64,000 nt of DNA from positions 248,001-312,000 of the forward strand of contig NZ_CATNVD010000001.1 in the NCBI RefSeq assembly GCF_951230155.1. Reading direction: 5' to 3'. The DNA comes from Parablautia sp. Marseille-Q6255 (GTDB lineage: Bacteria; Bacillota; Clostridia; Lachnospirales; Lachnospiraceae). Under the pieces are notes generated by a model. That model had not been told where the DNA came from. It searched no databases and saw nothing but the letters and a program-made list of their open reading frames with translations. How positions within the stretch are numbered: position 1 is the stretch's first letter; the number at the start of each line of letters is the position of its first letter. Position numbers and translations under genes: made by a program. Below, piece by piece: positions 44,893 through 53,623 of the stretch.

Positions 44893-46133
44893 CCTTTCAC
44901 AATTTCAATTATAATATCTTGTTGCTCTTCCGTCATCTTATTATCACTCGGCAAACAAAGTCCTCTGTGGAAAATATCCATTCCCACATCCAATGGAAGC
45001 CCATCTTTTCCTGTTGCCCCGCCGGAAATATAGGCGTTTGTCTTTGCTCGCCCATTCCCTTCCCTGGTGACAAATCCATTCATCCGATAGATCGGCTGCA
45101 TGTGCATTGGTTTCCAGATTGGTCTGCCTTCTGCATTATATTTAGCAAGCAGTTCCAAAATCTCTGTAGGGCAGGTCTTGCCAGGCTCACTGATATAAAG
45201 CGCTTCCTGTTCTCCCCGTACCTGTTTACACATAGCCTCCGGATGGATCAGCATGCAGGAAAGCCAATAATTTGGCTCTGAATTTTCTTCATCAAAAGGA
45301 TTCATGATTACAGGCAGATCCTGAAAGCCTTTTTTATATCTTTCATAAATCACTTTTTTCTGTGCAATGTGCTCCTCCAAATACGGAATCTGCCCCCGTA
45401 CTACACCGGCGATCACATTACTCATGCGGTAATTATATCCTAGCTCTTCATGCTGATACCATGGAGCATTTTCTCTTGCCTGCGTGGACCATTTGCGCAC
45501 CTTATTGGCAGCTTCCTTGTCATCTGTAAGCAACATCCCCCCGGCAGATCCGGTGATGATCTTATTACCATTAAAGCTGATCGCATTGTATGTGCCAAAG
45601 CTTCCCGTCTGCTGTCCTTTATATGTAGCACCAAGGCTTTCTGCCGCATCCTCAATGATCACTGCATGATGTTTCTCACAGATACTGCGTATTTCATCTA
45701 TTTTCCCCGGCACTCCGTACAGATGCGCCACCACTACCGCTTTCACTTCCGGATAAAGCTCAAATGCTCTTTCAAGAGCTATAGGATCCATATTCCAGGT
45801 ATCGTATTCTGTGTCAATAAATACAGGCACACCGCCCTCGTATACAACAGGATTCACTGTTGCATCAAAAGTCATATCTGAACAGAAAACTTTGTCCCCC
45901 GGCTTTACCCCGGCCAACTTCACTGCCATATGCAACGCTGCTGTACCTGCTGAAAGCGCTACGGCATATCTGCATCCCACTTTCTCGCAAATCTGCCCTT
46001 CCACTTCATTGATATTTTTACCAACTGTAGACATCCAATTCGTCTCATAAGCTTCCGTCACGTATTTCAGCTCTTCTCCATGCATGGTTGGTGAAGAAAG
46101 CCATACTTTTTTTTCAAATGGTTTTATCTGCAT
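44880..46133 (-). CDS. pglE: PglE-like sugar aminotransferase (DegT/DnrJ/EryC1 family)
   Basis: 417 residues, PLP-dependent. Motifs: LSSPTMHGEELKYV, GTAALHMAVKLAGVKPGDKVFCSDMTFDATVNP, EDAAESLGATYKG, and the PLP Lys in ISFNGNKIITGSAGGML. It should aminate the 4-keto sugar made by the PglF-like dehydratase upstream. PglF-PglE-PglC-PglD in one run is a full pathway from UDP-GlcNAc to lipid-linked di-N-acetylbacillosamine. Confidence 0.92.
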   Translation of the reverse strand: MQIKPFEKKVWLSSPTMHGEELKYVTEAYETNWMSTVGKNINEVEGQICEKVGCRYAVALSAGTAALHMAVKLAGVKPGDKVFCSDMTFDATVNPVVYEGGVPVFIDTEYDTWNMDPIALERAFELYPEVKAVVVAHLYGVPGKIDEIRSICEKHHAVIIEDAAESLGATYKGQQTGSFGTYNAISFNGNKIITGSAGGMLLTDDKEAANKVRKWSTQARENAPWYQHEELGYNYRMSNVIAGVVRGQIPYLEEHIAQKKVIYERYKKGFQDLPVIMNPFDEENSEPNYWLSCMLIHPEAMCKQVRGEQEALYISEPGKTCPTEILELLAKYNAEGRPIWKPMHMQPIYRMNGFVTREGNGRAKTNAYISGGATGKDGLPLDVGMDIFHRGLCLPSDNKMTEEQQDIIIEIVKGCFQ

Positions 46134-46250
46134 CTTTATTTACCAGCTTTCATTATATATATAAACTTTATCATTTTAGCAAAACAAATTTTCTATTCAG
46201 GCTTACTATCTCACTTATTATTTTACACATCAATAATCAATGCAGGAAAG

Positions 46251-48314
46251 CTAAATTTCATTTCCTTCCCGCGCCGCTGCCGCCTCCTGCATCAGCTTTT
46301 CATACACTGCTCCCTTTGCCTCGCTGCCTTCTCTCCCCGCCGGACGGAAGGTCGGCACCATTTTCTGGAGCAGCTCGCGGATATTCCTGCTGTTTGTGTA
46401 AGCTGCGTCCATCAGTCCATTAAGCTGTGCAATGAATTCATCGATATCAAATGCGATCGGCTTGCCGACATGGATCAGGTCATTTGCTGTCTTTTTCAGT
46501 CCTTCTTCTGCAAGAAGTTTTTCTTCGTACAGCTTTTCTCCCGGACGAAGTCCTGTATACTCGACCTTAATATCAATATCAGGGCGATAGCCTGACAGCT
46601 TGATCAGGTTGCGGGCCAGTGTGTCGATCTTGACCGGGCTTCCCATGTCAAGGACAAAAATCTCGCCGCCATTTGCATACGTACCTGCCTGAAGGACAAG
46701 GCTGACTGCCTCCGGTATCGTCATAAAGTAGCGGATGATATCGGGATGAGTGACTGTGACAGGACCGCCTTCTGCGATCTGTTTTTTAAACAGCGGAATA
46801 ACAGAACCGTTGCTGCCGAGAACGTTTCCAAAACGGACTGCCACGAATTCTGTCTTTGCCTGTTTCAGCCGCTCAATGGTATCCGGCTTCTGCGCATGCC
46901 CCTTCATCCAGTGCGTAAAGAGCTGCGGGATATCTGCTGCTCTTCCCTGCTTGATCATAGTATCAAAGCAGAAAATGATCTTCTCACATGCACGCTTGGA
47001 AGCGCCCATCACATTTGTCGGATTGACTGCCTTATCTGTACTGATCAGCACGAAACGCTTCGTACCGTTTGCCATTGCAGCATAAGCTGTCTTATATGTA
47101 CCGATCACGTTATTTTTGATCGCTTCACACGGGCTGTCCTCCATCAGAGGCACGTGCTTGTGTGCTGCAGCGTGGTAAACAATATCCGGGTGATACGTCT
47201 CAAACACATCAAAGATCTTCCGGCTGTCCCGCACAGAACCAATGATGACCTCCAGATTCAGCTCCGGATGATCATGGCGCAGCTCCTGCTGGATCGCATA
47301 GGCGCTGTTTTCATAAATATCAAAGATAATAAGCTGTTTTGGCTGGTGCCCTGCGATCTGACGGCAAAGCTCGCTTCCGATCGAGCCGCCCCCGCCTGTG
47401 ACAAGGATCACCTTTCCTTTCAGATACTGGAATATTTCGTCCATATTTACCTTGATCGGATCGCGCTCCAAAAGCTCCTCGATATCAACATCACGAAGTC
47501 CGCCTACCAGAGCTTCTGATGGAGCTTCTCCTTTTACCAGCTGGTAGATGCCCGGAAGGCTCTTCAGCTCACAGCCTGCTTCTTTGCAGATATTCAGGAT
47601 TTCTCTTTTCTGCTCTTTTGTCGCGCTCGGCATGGCGACACAGATCTTTTCTATATTATAGTCCTCCACTGAGGAAAGGATCTTGTCGCGGCCGCCGACT
47701 ACCGGGACTCCCTCAATGTAACGCCCCCATTTGTTTGGATTGTCGTCAATAAAGCAGCAGACCTTATTGTTGAGTTCCTTTGACTTCATCATCTCGCGCA
47801 GGATGATCTGACCTGCCTGTCCGGCGCCTACGATCATGATACGCTTCGCGCGCGCCTCTTTATCTTTTTTCGTCCTTGTCTTTCTTTCTAATAAAATAAA
47901 CCGATAGGAAAAACGGATTCCCAAAACGAGAAGGAACTGAAAGAGCGCACCGACCACGTAGTAAAAGCCCGGCATCCGGTGAAACAGCAGCGTGATCCCC
48001 ACTGTATGAAAGATCGCTGTGACAACCGTCGACAGCACCACTCTGGAAAGCTCATTGTAGCTGGCAAACCGCCATATACTTTTATACAGACGCAGGCGCC
48101 AGAAAACTGCAATACAAAAAACCGTATAGATCGGCGCAAACTTTATCCACGCCCCCAGAAGCTCCTTCGGTATCATAGAAAAACGGCTGTCAAACCGAAG
48201 CCAGAGCACAAAAAAATAGGAACCGTTGACAACAATCGCGTCATAAATAATCAGATATAACGCTATAAGATGCCAGTGTTCCACTCTCAGACGCCTATTT
48301 TCGGCATTATTCAT
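46251..48314 (-). CDS. pglF: PglF/CapD-type membrane UDP-GlcNAc 4,6-dehydratase, first gene of the locus
   Basis: 687 residues. Four N-terminal membrane segments (about 15-135), a first Rossmann domain (IMIVGAGQAGQIIL), and the SDR dehydratase domain from about 295: VILVTGGGGSIGSELCRQI, AAHKHVPLMEDSP, STDKAVNPTNVMGASKRACEK. Catalyses the first step to bacillosamine. The listed ATG at 48314 has only the G tract as a weak upstream site. A much better start, ATGATG at 48354/48351 with AGGAG 6 bases before, lies upstream and is in frame only if the poly-G tract is 8 or 11 long. As written (9) that reading ends at 48307, three bases past this ATG, so reinitiation is possible. Confidence 0.92.
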   Translation of the reverse strand: MNNAENRRLRVEHWHLIALYLIIYDAIVVNGSYFFVLWLRFDSRFSMIPKELLGAWIKFAPIYTVFCIAVFWRLRLYKSIWRFASYNELSRVVLSTVVTAIFHTVGITLLFHRMPGFYYVVGALFQFLLVLGIRFSYRFILLERKTRTKKDKEARAKRIMIVGAGQAGQIILREMMKSKELNNKVCCFIDDNPNKWGRYIEGVPVVGGRDKILSSVEDYNIEKICVAMPSATKEQKREILNICKEAGCELKSLPGIYQLVKGEAPSEALVGGLRDVDIEELLERDPIKVNMDEIFQYLKGKVILVTGGGGSIGSELCRQIAGHQPKQLIIFDIYENSAYAIQQELRHDHPELNLEVIIGSVRDSRKIFDVFETYHPDIVYHAAAHKHVPLMEDSPCEAIKNNVIGTYKTAYAAMANGTKRFVLISTDKAVNPTNVMGASKRACEKIIFCFDTMIKQGRAADIPQLFTHWMKGHAQKPDTIERLKQAKTEFVAVRFGNVLGSNGSVIPLFKKQIAEGGPVTVTHPDIIRYFMTIPEAVSLVLQAGTYANGGEIFVLDMGSPVKIDTLARNLIKLSGYRPDIDIKVEYTGLRPGEKLYEEKLLAEEGLKKTANDLIHVGKPIAFDIDEFIAQLNGLMDAAYTNSRNIRELLQKMVPTFRPAGREGSEAKGAVYEKLMQEAAAAREGNEI

Positions 48315-48354
48315 AATTTTTGTAGCCCCCCCCCTTGAAATTTTTGTTCATCAT
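48307..48354 (-). other. Leader reading frame carrying the poly-G switch
   Basis: Starts ATG ATG AAC at 48354 after a good AGGAG site. As written it encodes 15 residues, MMNKNFKGGGYKNYE, and stops overlapping the next start codon region. With one G less it fuses to the PglF-like protein as MMNKNFKGGATKIMNNAEN, a 12-13 residue N-terminal extension. Confidence 0.65.
48326..48334 (-). repeat. Poly-G tract (9) between ribosome site and first gene
   Basis: Nine C on the plus strand, 11 bases before the ATG at 48314 and 17 bases after the second upstream ATG. Distance 48354 to 48314 is 40 bases, so 8 or 11 G bring the strong start into frame. Confidence 0.9.
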
Positions 48355-48422
48355 TTCTCTCTCCTGTTTTCATGCTGTTTTATACTGTTTTATACTTTTT
48401 TTATAATTCTTTATCTATTCTT

Positions 48423-48451
48423 TATATACCATACTTCCCACTTTTTGTAAA
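48423..48451 (-). promoter_or_regulatory. Main promoter of the polysaccharide locus
   Basis: On the minus strand TTTACA (48446-48451) and TATATA (48423-48428), spaced by 17 bases. It lies between the nifJ terminator and the first gene, leaving a leader of about 60-70 bases. That leader has a TATAAAACAG repeat (two exact copies and one imperfect copy, about 48366-48396) before the AGGAG site. Confidence 0.7.
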
Positions 48452-48533
48452 CATTTGTTTGCAAAAAAATACAAAAGTCGACGAATTATAAGCCTCGCCG
48501 GTCCGTTCCCGACATATTTCTCCGCATCAAAAA

Positions 48534-48553
48534 CGCACCGCCGAAGCGGTGCG
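48534..48553 (-). terminator. Intrinsic terminator of nifJ
   Basis: Eight-bp stem CGCACCGC with GCGGTGCG around a TTCG tetraloop (minus strand), followed by GTTTTTG. It begins 47 bases after the nifJ stop and insulates the polysaccharide locus from it. Confidence 0.85.
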
Positions 48554-48600
48554 CTCTTTCCGTTTGTACTCTATCTATCTTTCTTTTCCGTCAGCAGAAT

Positions 48601-51600
48601 TTACTCTGTCTTTCCGTACAGTGTAACAAGCTTGTTCAGATACTCGTATCTTTCCTTATTGCACTCTGCGTTCTTAGCAAACAGCTTCTCTGCTCTTTCC
48701 GGATTTGCTCTCTTTAAGGAGTTGTAGCGAACCTCGCCATCAAGGAATGCCATGATATCCTCTGTCGGAGCCTTGGAGTCAAGTGTGAACTTGTTCTCTG
48801 CAGCCGGGTTGAAGCGGAACAGATGCCAGTATCCTGACTTAACTGCCAGCTCTTCCTCTGTCTGAGCCTTGCTCATACCCTTCTTGATACCGTGATTGAT
48901 ACACGGAGCGTATGCGATGATCAGTGACGGTCCCGGATATGCCTCTGCCTCTGCAAGTGCCTTAACTGTCTGGTTGTAGTCAGCACCCATAGCGATCTGT
49001 GCAACGTATACGTATCCGTAGCTCATTGCGATAGAAGCCATATCTTTCTTCTTCACTTCTTTTCCGCCTGCTGCGAACTGTGCTACTGCACCCGGCTGTG
49101 TAGCCTTGGAAGCCTGTCCGCCTGTGTTGGAGTAAACCTCTGTATCGAATACCATTACGTTGATGTCCTGACCGCTTGCAAGCACGTGGTCTACACCGCC
49201 GAATCCGATATCGTAAGCCCATCCGTCACCACCAAAGATCCACTGGGATTTCTTTCCAAGGAAGTCTTTGTTCTTCAGGATCTCTTTTGCAGCGTCACAT
49301 CCGCATGCTTCCAGAGCAGCGATCAGCTTCTCTGTAGCTGTTCCGTTTGTAGCGCCTACGCCGTATGTGTCAAGCCATTCCTGACCTGCAGCCTTTACAG
49401 CCTCGTTGCTTCCCTCTGCTACGAGAGCCTCAACCTTAGCCTTCAGTCCGCCTCTGATCGCGTTCTGAGCAAGCAGCATACCGTAACCGAACTCAGCGTT
49501 GTCCTCGAACAGAGAGTTGGACCATGCCGGACCCTGTCCCTTTTCGTTTACTGTGTACGGTGTGGACGGTGAGGAGTTACCCCAGATAGAAGAGCATCCT
49601 GTAGCGTTTGCGATATACATTCTGTCACCGAAAAGCTGTGTGATCAGTTTTGCGTACGGTGTCTCACCACAGCCTGCACATGCGCCTGAGAACTCAAGCA
49701 GCGGCTGTTTGAACTGAGAACCTTTGACAGTATTCTCTTTGAATTTCTCTACTACGTCGAGTTTTGCCGGAAGCTCTACTGCGTAATCGAAGAACTTCTG
49801 CTCTCCTACGTTTGCTTCCATGTTCTCCATAGCCAGTGCCTTTGCACCCTTCTTGCCCGGGCAGACATTTGCACAGGAACCGCAGCCTGTACAGTCAAGA
49901 GCGGATACTACCATAGCGAACTTGTAGTCAGCCATACCTGTCATCGGAAGCATTCTCATGCCTTCCGGAGCTGCCTCTGCCTCTGCCTGTGTCAGAGCGA
50001 TCGGACGGATAACAGCGTGCGGACATACGTATGCACAACGGTTACACTGGATACAGTTTTCCGGATTCCATACCGGGATATCTACTGCGATACCGCGCTT
50101 CTCGAATGCGGAAGATCCTGACGGTGTCGTACCGTCTACGTACTCTGTAAATGCAGATACCGGGAGGTTGTTTCCTTCCTGAGCATTTACTGCGTGCTGG
50201 ATGTTGTTTACGAAATCAACAACGTCCTTTCTCTTGCCTTCTACATTCTTTGCGATGATGCTTTCTTCTTCAGCGTCTTTCCAGCTTTCCGGAACCTGGA
50301 TCTCTACTACCTGCTTAGCGCCTGCGTCGATCGCATCGTAGTTCATCTGAACGATCGCATCACCCTTACGTCCGTAAGTAGCCTTTGCAGCAGCCTTCAT
50401 CAGCTCGATCGCCTGCTCCTCCGGAATGATGTTTGCCAGTTTGAAGAATGCAGACTGAAGAACTGTGTTGATACGTCCGCCAAGTCCGATCTCCTTACCG
50501 ATCTTGATACCGTCGATCACATACAGCTTGATGTTGTGGTCAGCGATGAATTTCTTTACCTGTCCCGGAAGATGCTGCTCCAGACCTTCCATATCCCACG
50601 GACAGTTCAGAAGGAATGTACCACCGTCTACCAGTTCCTGTACCATGTTGTACTTGCGTACGTAGGACGGGTTGTGGCATGCTACGAAGTTTGCCTTGTG
50701 GATCAGGTATGTGGATTTGATCGGGCTCTTACCGAAGCGAAGGTGAGACATTGTAACACCGCCGGACTTCTTGGAGTCGTAATCAAAGTATGCCTGAGCA
50801 TACATATCTGTGTTGTCACCGATGATCTTGATGGAGTTCTTGTTTGCACCTACTGTACCGTCTGCGCCAAGTCCCCAGAACTTGCAGTTGATCGTGCCTT
50901 CCGGTGTCGTAACGAGCGGAGCGCCCAGCTCGAGGGAAAGGTTTGTCACGTCATCTACAATACCGATCGTGAATTTCTGCTTTGTTGTGTTGTTGTATAC
51001 AGCAACGATCTGTGCCGGTGTCGTATCCTTGGAACCAAGTCCGTAACGTCCTGTAAAGATCGGTGTGTCGTTGAACTTGCTGCCCTTAAGAGCTGCAACA
51101 ACATCCAGATACAGCGGCTCGCCAAGAGCGCCCGGCTCTTTTGTTCTGTCGAGAACTGTGATCTGCTTAACTGTCTCCGGAATAGCCTCGATGAGAGCCT
51201 CTGCGCAGAACGGTCTGTAAAGACGAACCTTTACAACACCGACTTTCTCGCCTGCTGCCATCAGGTAGTCGATCGTCTCTTCGATCGTATCACATACGGA
51301 GCCCATAGCGATGATGACCTTCTCAGCGTCAGCAGCACCGTAGTAGTTGAACAGCTTGTAATCTGTACCGATCTTAGCGTTCACCTTGTCCATGTACTCC
51401 TGTACGATTGCCGGCATAGCATCGTAGTACGGGTTGATCGCTTCTCTTGCCTGGAAGAAGATATCCGGGTTCTGTGCAGAACCTCTCTGACACGGATGGT
51501 TCGGATTCAGACACTGATCTCTCCATGCCTGCAGAGCGTCCATATCTGTCATCTCTTTGAGATCATCGTAATCCCATACTTCGATCTTCTGGATCTCATG

Positions 51601-52131
51601 TGATGTACGGAATCCGTCGAAGAAGTTGATGAACGGAAGACGGCCCTTGATCGCTGCAAGGTGTGCAACTGCTGTCAGGTCCATAACCTCCTGTACGCTG
51701 GATTCGCACAGCATACAAGCGCCTGTCTGACGGCAAGCGTATACGTCAGAGTGATCACCGAAAATAGAAAGTGCATGGCTCGCAAGAGCACGTGCAGAAA
51801 CGTTGAATACGCCCGGAAGTCTCTCACCTGCAACCTTGTAAAGGTTCGGGATCATAAGAAGCAGACCCTGAGACGCTGTGTATGTAGTCGTAAGAGCACC
51901 TGCTGACAGAGATCCGTGTACCGTACCTGCTGCACCTGCCTCAGACTGCATCTCTGTTACCTGAACAGTCTGCCCAAACATGTTGAGACGGCCCTGTGTT
52001 GCCCACTCGTCTGTGGCTTCAGCCATGACGGATGACGGGGTAATCGGGAAAATCGCTGCTACGTCAGTAAAAGCATATGACGCATGAGCTGCAGCATGAT
52101 TACCATCCATGGTCTTCATTTTTCTAGCCAT
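48601..52131 (-). CDS. nifJ: Pyruvate:ferredoxin (flavodoxin) oxidoreductase
   Basis: 1,176 residues, normal single-chain length. Cytoplasmic enzyme converting pyruvate and CoA to acetyl-CoA, CO2 and reduced ferredoxin, central in anaerobic fermentation. N-terminal domain I: MDGNHAAAHASYAFTDVAAIFPITPSS. Two [4Fe-4S] motifs near residue 690-750: CIQCNRCAYVCP and CTGCGSCANVCP. Further cysteine CAGCGETPY, and the TPP site GDGWAYDIGFGG followed by NTEVYSNTGG-like VFDTEVYSNTGGQ. AGGAGG is 9 bases before the ATG. Codons are strongly biased, as expected of a highly expressed gene. Unlinked in function to the glycan locus. Confidence 0.98.
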   Translation of the reverse strand: MARKMKTMDGNHAAAHASYAFTDVAAIFPITPSSVMAEATDEWATQGRLNMFGQTVQVTEMQSEAGAAGTVHGSLSAGALTTTYTASQGLLLMIPNLYKVAGERLPGVFNVSARALASHALSIFGDHSDVYACRQTGACMLCESSVQEVMDLTAVAHLAAIKGRLPFINFFDGFRTSHEIQKIEVWDYDDLKEMTDMDALQAWRDQCLNPNHPCQRGSAQNPDIFFQAREAINPYYDAMPAIVQEYMDKVNAKIGTDYKLFNYYGAADAEKVIIAMGSVCDTIEETIDYLMAAGEKVGVVKVRLYRPFCAEALIEAIPETVKQITVLDRTKEPGALGEPLYLDVVAALKGSKFNDTPIFTGRYGLGSKDTTPAQIVAVYNNTTKQKFTIGIVDDVTNLSLELGAPLVTTPEGTINCKFWGLGADGTVGANKNSIKIIGDNTDMYAQAYFDYDSKKSGGVTMSHLRFGKSPIKSTYLIHKANFVACHNPSYVRKYNMVQELVDGGTFLLNCPWDMEGLEQHLPGQVKKFIADHNIKLYVIDGIKIGKEIGLGGRINTVLQSAFFKLANIIPEEQAIELMKAAAKATYGRKGDAIVQMNYDAIDAGAKQVVEIQVPESWKDAEEESIIAKNVEGKRKDVVDFVNNIQHAVNAQEGNNLPVSAFTEYVDGTTPSGSSAFEKRGIAVDIPVWNPENCIQCNRCAYVCPHAVIRPIALTQAEAEAAPEGMRMLPMTGMADYKFAMVVSALDCTGCGSCANVCPGKKGAKALAMENMEANVGEQKFFDYAVELPAKLDVVEKFKENTVKGSQFKQPLLEFSGACAGCGETPYAKLITQLFGDRMYIANATGCSSIWGNSSPSTPYTVNEKGQGPAWSNSLFEDNAEFGYGMLLAQNAIRGGLKAKVEALVAEGSNEAVKAAGQEWLDTYGVGATNGTATEKLIAALEACGCDAAKEILKNKDFLGKKSQWIFGGDGWAYDIGFGGVDHVLASGQDINVMVFDTEVYSNTGGQASKATQPGAVAQFAAGGKEVKKKDMASIAMSYGYVYVAQIAMGADYNQTVKALAEAEAYPGPSLIIAYAPCINHGIKKGMSKAQTEEELAVKSGYWHLFRFNPAAENKFTLDSKAPTEDIMAFLDGEVRYNSLKRANPERAEKLFAKNAECNKERYEYLNKLVTLYGKTE

Positions 52132-52191
52132 TTGTGTATTCCTCCTTATAATTTGAGTATTTCACTCATTATTACTTCTCATACGGATTTA

Positions 52192-52220
52192 ATTTTATCA
52201 TATTTTCGTTTTTTTGTCTA
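52192..52220 (-). promoter_or_regulatory. nifJ promoter
   Basis: Minus strand TAGACA (52215-52220) and TAAAAT (52192-52197) with exactly 17 bases between, 60 bases before the start codon, in an AT-rich stretch. Confidence 0.65.
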
Positions 52221-52280
52221 TTTCTGAGAGAGGATTTTTCCGTCTTTTTTGTATTTTTTATGGTACAGTCTCTGTTTTTC

Positions 52281-52733
52281 TCAGAAGATATCGTAAAAGT
52301 TTTCCTTCCAGAGGCGGTAATTGCAAAATCCCCGGCGCAGCCACTCACAGTCGCCGCAGGCTCTGCAAAACAGCTCCTGCGACATAAAAATCCCCGCCTT
52401 CTTTTTCAGCTCCTCTGCCTCACAGGGCATCCCGGCTTCTATGTGCAGCCCCTCAAGCAGCGTCCGGTCCTTTCGGATGATCTCCGCCTCCTTTTCACAC
52501 CGGCAGCTGCCGCGCTCCAGGTTCTGTGCACTGTCCCGCATAAGATTCGGACAGTGCCTGCACAAAATATCCGGCTCATCCAGAAGCACAAGTCTGCCTT
52601 CATGCGCTTTCAGAGCTTTTATCACCGCCTCCATCTGGCTGCAAAATGCTTCGCTGTATCCGTTTCCCTGATACTGCGGGATACACAGCAAATGATGTGC
52701 CCGCAGCTTCAGCAGGTCTTTCTCTATACGCAT
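52281..52733 (-). CDS. DUF1284-type cysteine-rich protein
   Basis: 150 residues from ATG 52733. The start LKLRAHHLLCIPQYQGNGYSEAF is characteristic of the DUF1284 family. Several Cys pairs (ILCRHCPN, GSCRCEKEAE, LFCRACGDCEWLRRGFC) suggest metal or Fe-S binding. Biochemical function unknown. In-frame codons extend upstream to 52877 without homology that I can see, and the AAGG just before 52733 fits the shorter start. Between this gene and bioY are about 220 bases with nothing recognised. Confidence 0.75.
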   Translation of the reverse strand: MRIEKDLLKLRAHHLLCIPQYQGNGYSEAFCSQMEAVIKALKAHEGRLVLLDEPDILCRHCPNLMRDSAQNLERGSCRCEKEAEIIRKDRTLLEGLHIEAGMPCEAEELKKKAGIFMSQELFCRACGDCEWLRRGFCNYRLWKENFYDIF

Positions 52734-52951
52734 ATCCTTTCTATCCTCCTCTTCTTTGTCGTACGCGCCTCCAGTGCATACGCTTCTGCCACATCCTGCG
52801 CGACACTGCATGCGCCTGTACGCTCTGTCCAGTGTCCGGCTCTGCTTCATCGGCCGCGACATCAAAAAATCTGACACCCCTTTTGCCCGGGCTTCTGACC
52901 GCTTTTCTTTCAGCCTGCAAAAGGAATCTCAGATTTTCTTTTTTCTTTATA

Positions 52952-53506
52952 TCACGCTTTGCTCACAAGAGAAACTCCTGCCGCACGCAGCCCTGTGCGG
53001 ACTGCCTTCGCCACCGCATATGCGCCGACAAGCGACAGCACATCCTTGACCAGATACGGAAAAGATGCGAGAAGAAATGCTTCTCCGGGTGCCATCCCCA
53101 TAACTGCCGAAAACTGCAGCACTCCTGTCAGATGACAGATCGCCAGCCCGGCAAGCGAAGCCGCAGCAAAGATCACCGGTTTTTTCGCATACCCGTATCC
53201 GCAGCATGCTGCCATTACCGGAAATCCCCATATAAAGCCTCCAGTCGCTCCGACCAGCACGCCGACTCCCCCGGAAAACTGCGAAAACACCGGCGCGCCC
53301 ACTGCGCCAAGCAGTATCCATGCCGCTGTAGATACCAGACCGAATTTCCAGCCCAGAACATACCCGGCAAGCGCTACCGCAAAGGTCTGAAGCGTCACCG
53401 GCACACCGGAGGGCATCGGGATCTGCAATTGCGACAGCACCGCAAGCACCGCTACAAACATCCCGGATAAAACAAGCATCTTCGTGGAGTTTCTTTGCAT
53501 TTTCAT
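52952..53506 (-). CDS. bioY: Biotin transporter BioY (ECF S-component)
   Basis: 184 residues with six membrane segments. BioY signature: SQLQIPMPSGVPVTLQTFAVALAGYVLG, GAVGAPVFSQFSGGVGVLVGATGGFIWGFP and a conserved DVLSLVGAYAVAKAV end. It binds and imports biotin, alone or with the shared ECF energising module, which is not encoded nearby. GAGAGG is 6 bases before the ATG. Two BirA-like palindromes lie in the promoter, so it should be repressed when biotin is sufficient. Confidence 0.95.
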   Translation of the reverse strand: MKMQRNSTKMLVLSGMFVAVLAVLSQLQIPMPSGVPVTLQTFAVALAGYVLGWKFGLVSTAAWILLGAVGAPVFSQFSGGVGVLVGATGGFIWGFPVMAACCGYGYAKKPVIFAAASLAGLAICHLTGVLQFSAVMGMAPGEAFLLASFPYLVKDVLSLVGAYAVAKAVRTGLRAAGVSLVSKA

Positions 53507-53519
53507 ATGGAACCTCTCT

Positions 53520-53550
53520 TTGTAAACTTTTATTTTATTTTAGTTGACAA
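53520..53550 (-). promoter_or_regulatory. BirA operator 1 of bioY
   Basis: TTGTAAAC (53520-53527), 15 bases, GTTGACAA (53543-53550). This matches the two-arm BirA box layout (TTGTNAAC, spacer of about 15, GTTNACAA). It covers the region just downstream of the -10 sequence. Confidence 0.7.
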
Positions 53551-53554
53551 TTTG

Positions 53555-53583
53555 AGTTTACATTATGAAGAGCTGTTTGTCAA
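53555..53583 (-). promoter_or_regulatory. bioY promoter
   Basis: Minus strand TTGACA (53578-53583) and TAAACT (53555-53560), 17 bases apart. The perfect -35 is part of one arm of BirA operator 2, so repressor binding would block polymerase. Confidence 0.65.
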
Positions 53584-53607
53584 CTCTTATTTTAAGTTGG
53601 TTTACGT
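53577..53607 (-). promoter_or_regulatory. BirA operator 2 of bioY
   Basis: TTGTCAAC (53577-53584), 15 bases, GTTTACGT (53600-53607): same spacing as operator 1, with one weaker arm. Two boxes in tandem suggest cooperative or graded control by biotin-charged BirA. Confidence 0.6.
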
Positions 53608-53623
53608 ATGTCTGTTTTCACTT

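Noticed and set aside
50194-51603. Plus-strand open frame of 469 codons opposite nifJ
   Set aside because: nifJ is unmistakable on the other strand; the shadow is rich in Cys, Val and Leu with no recognisable domain.
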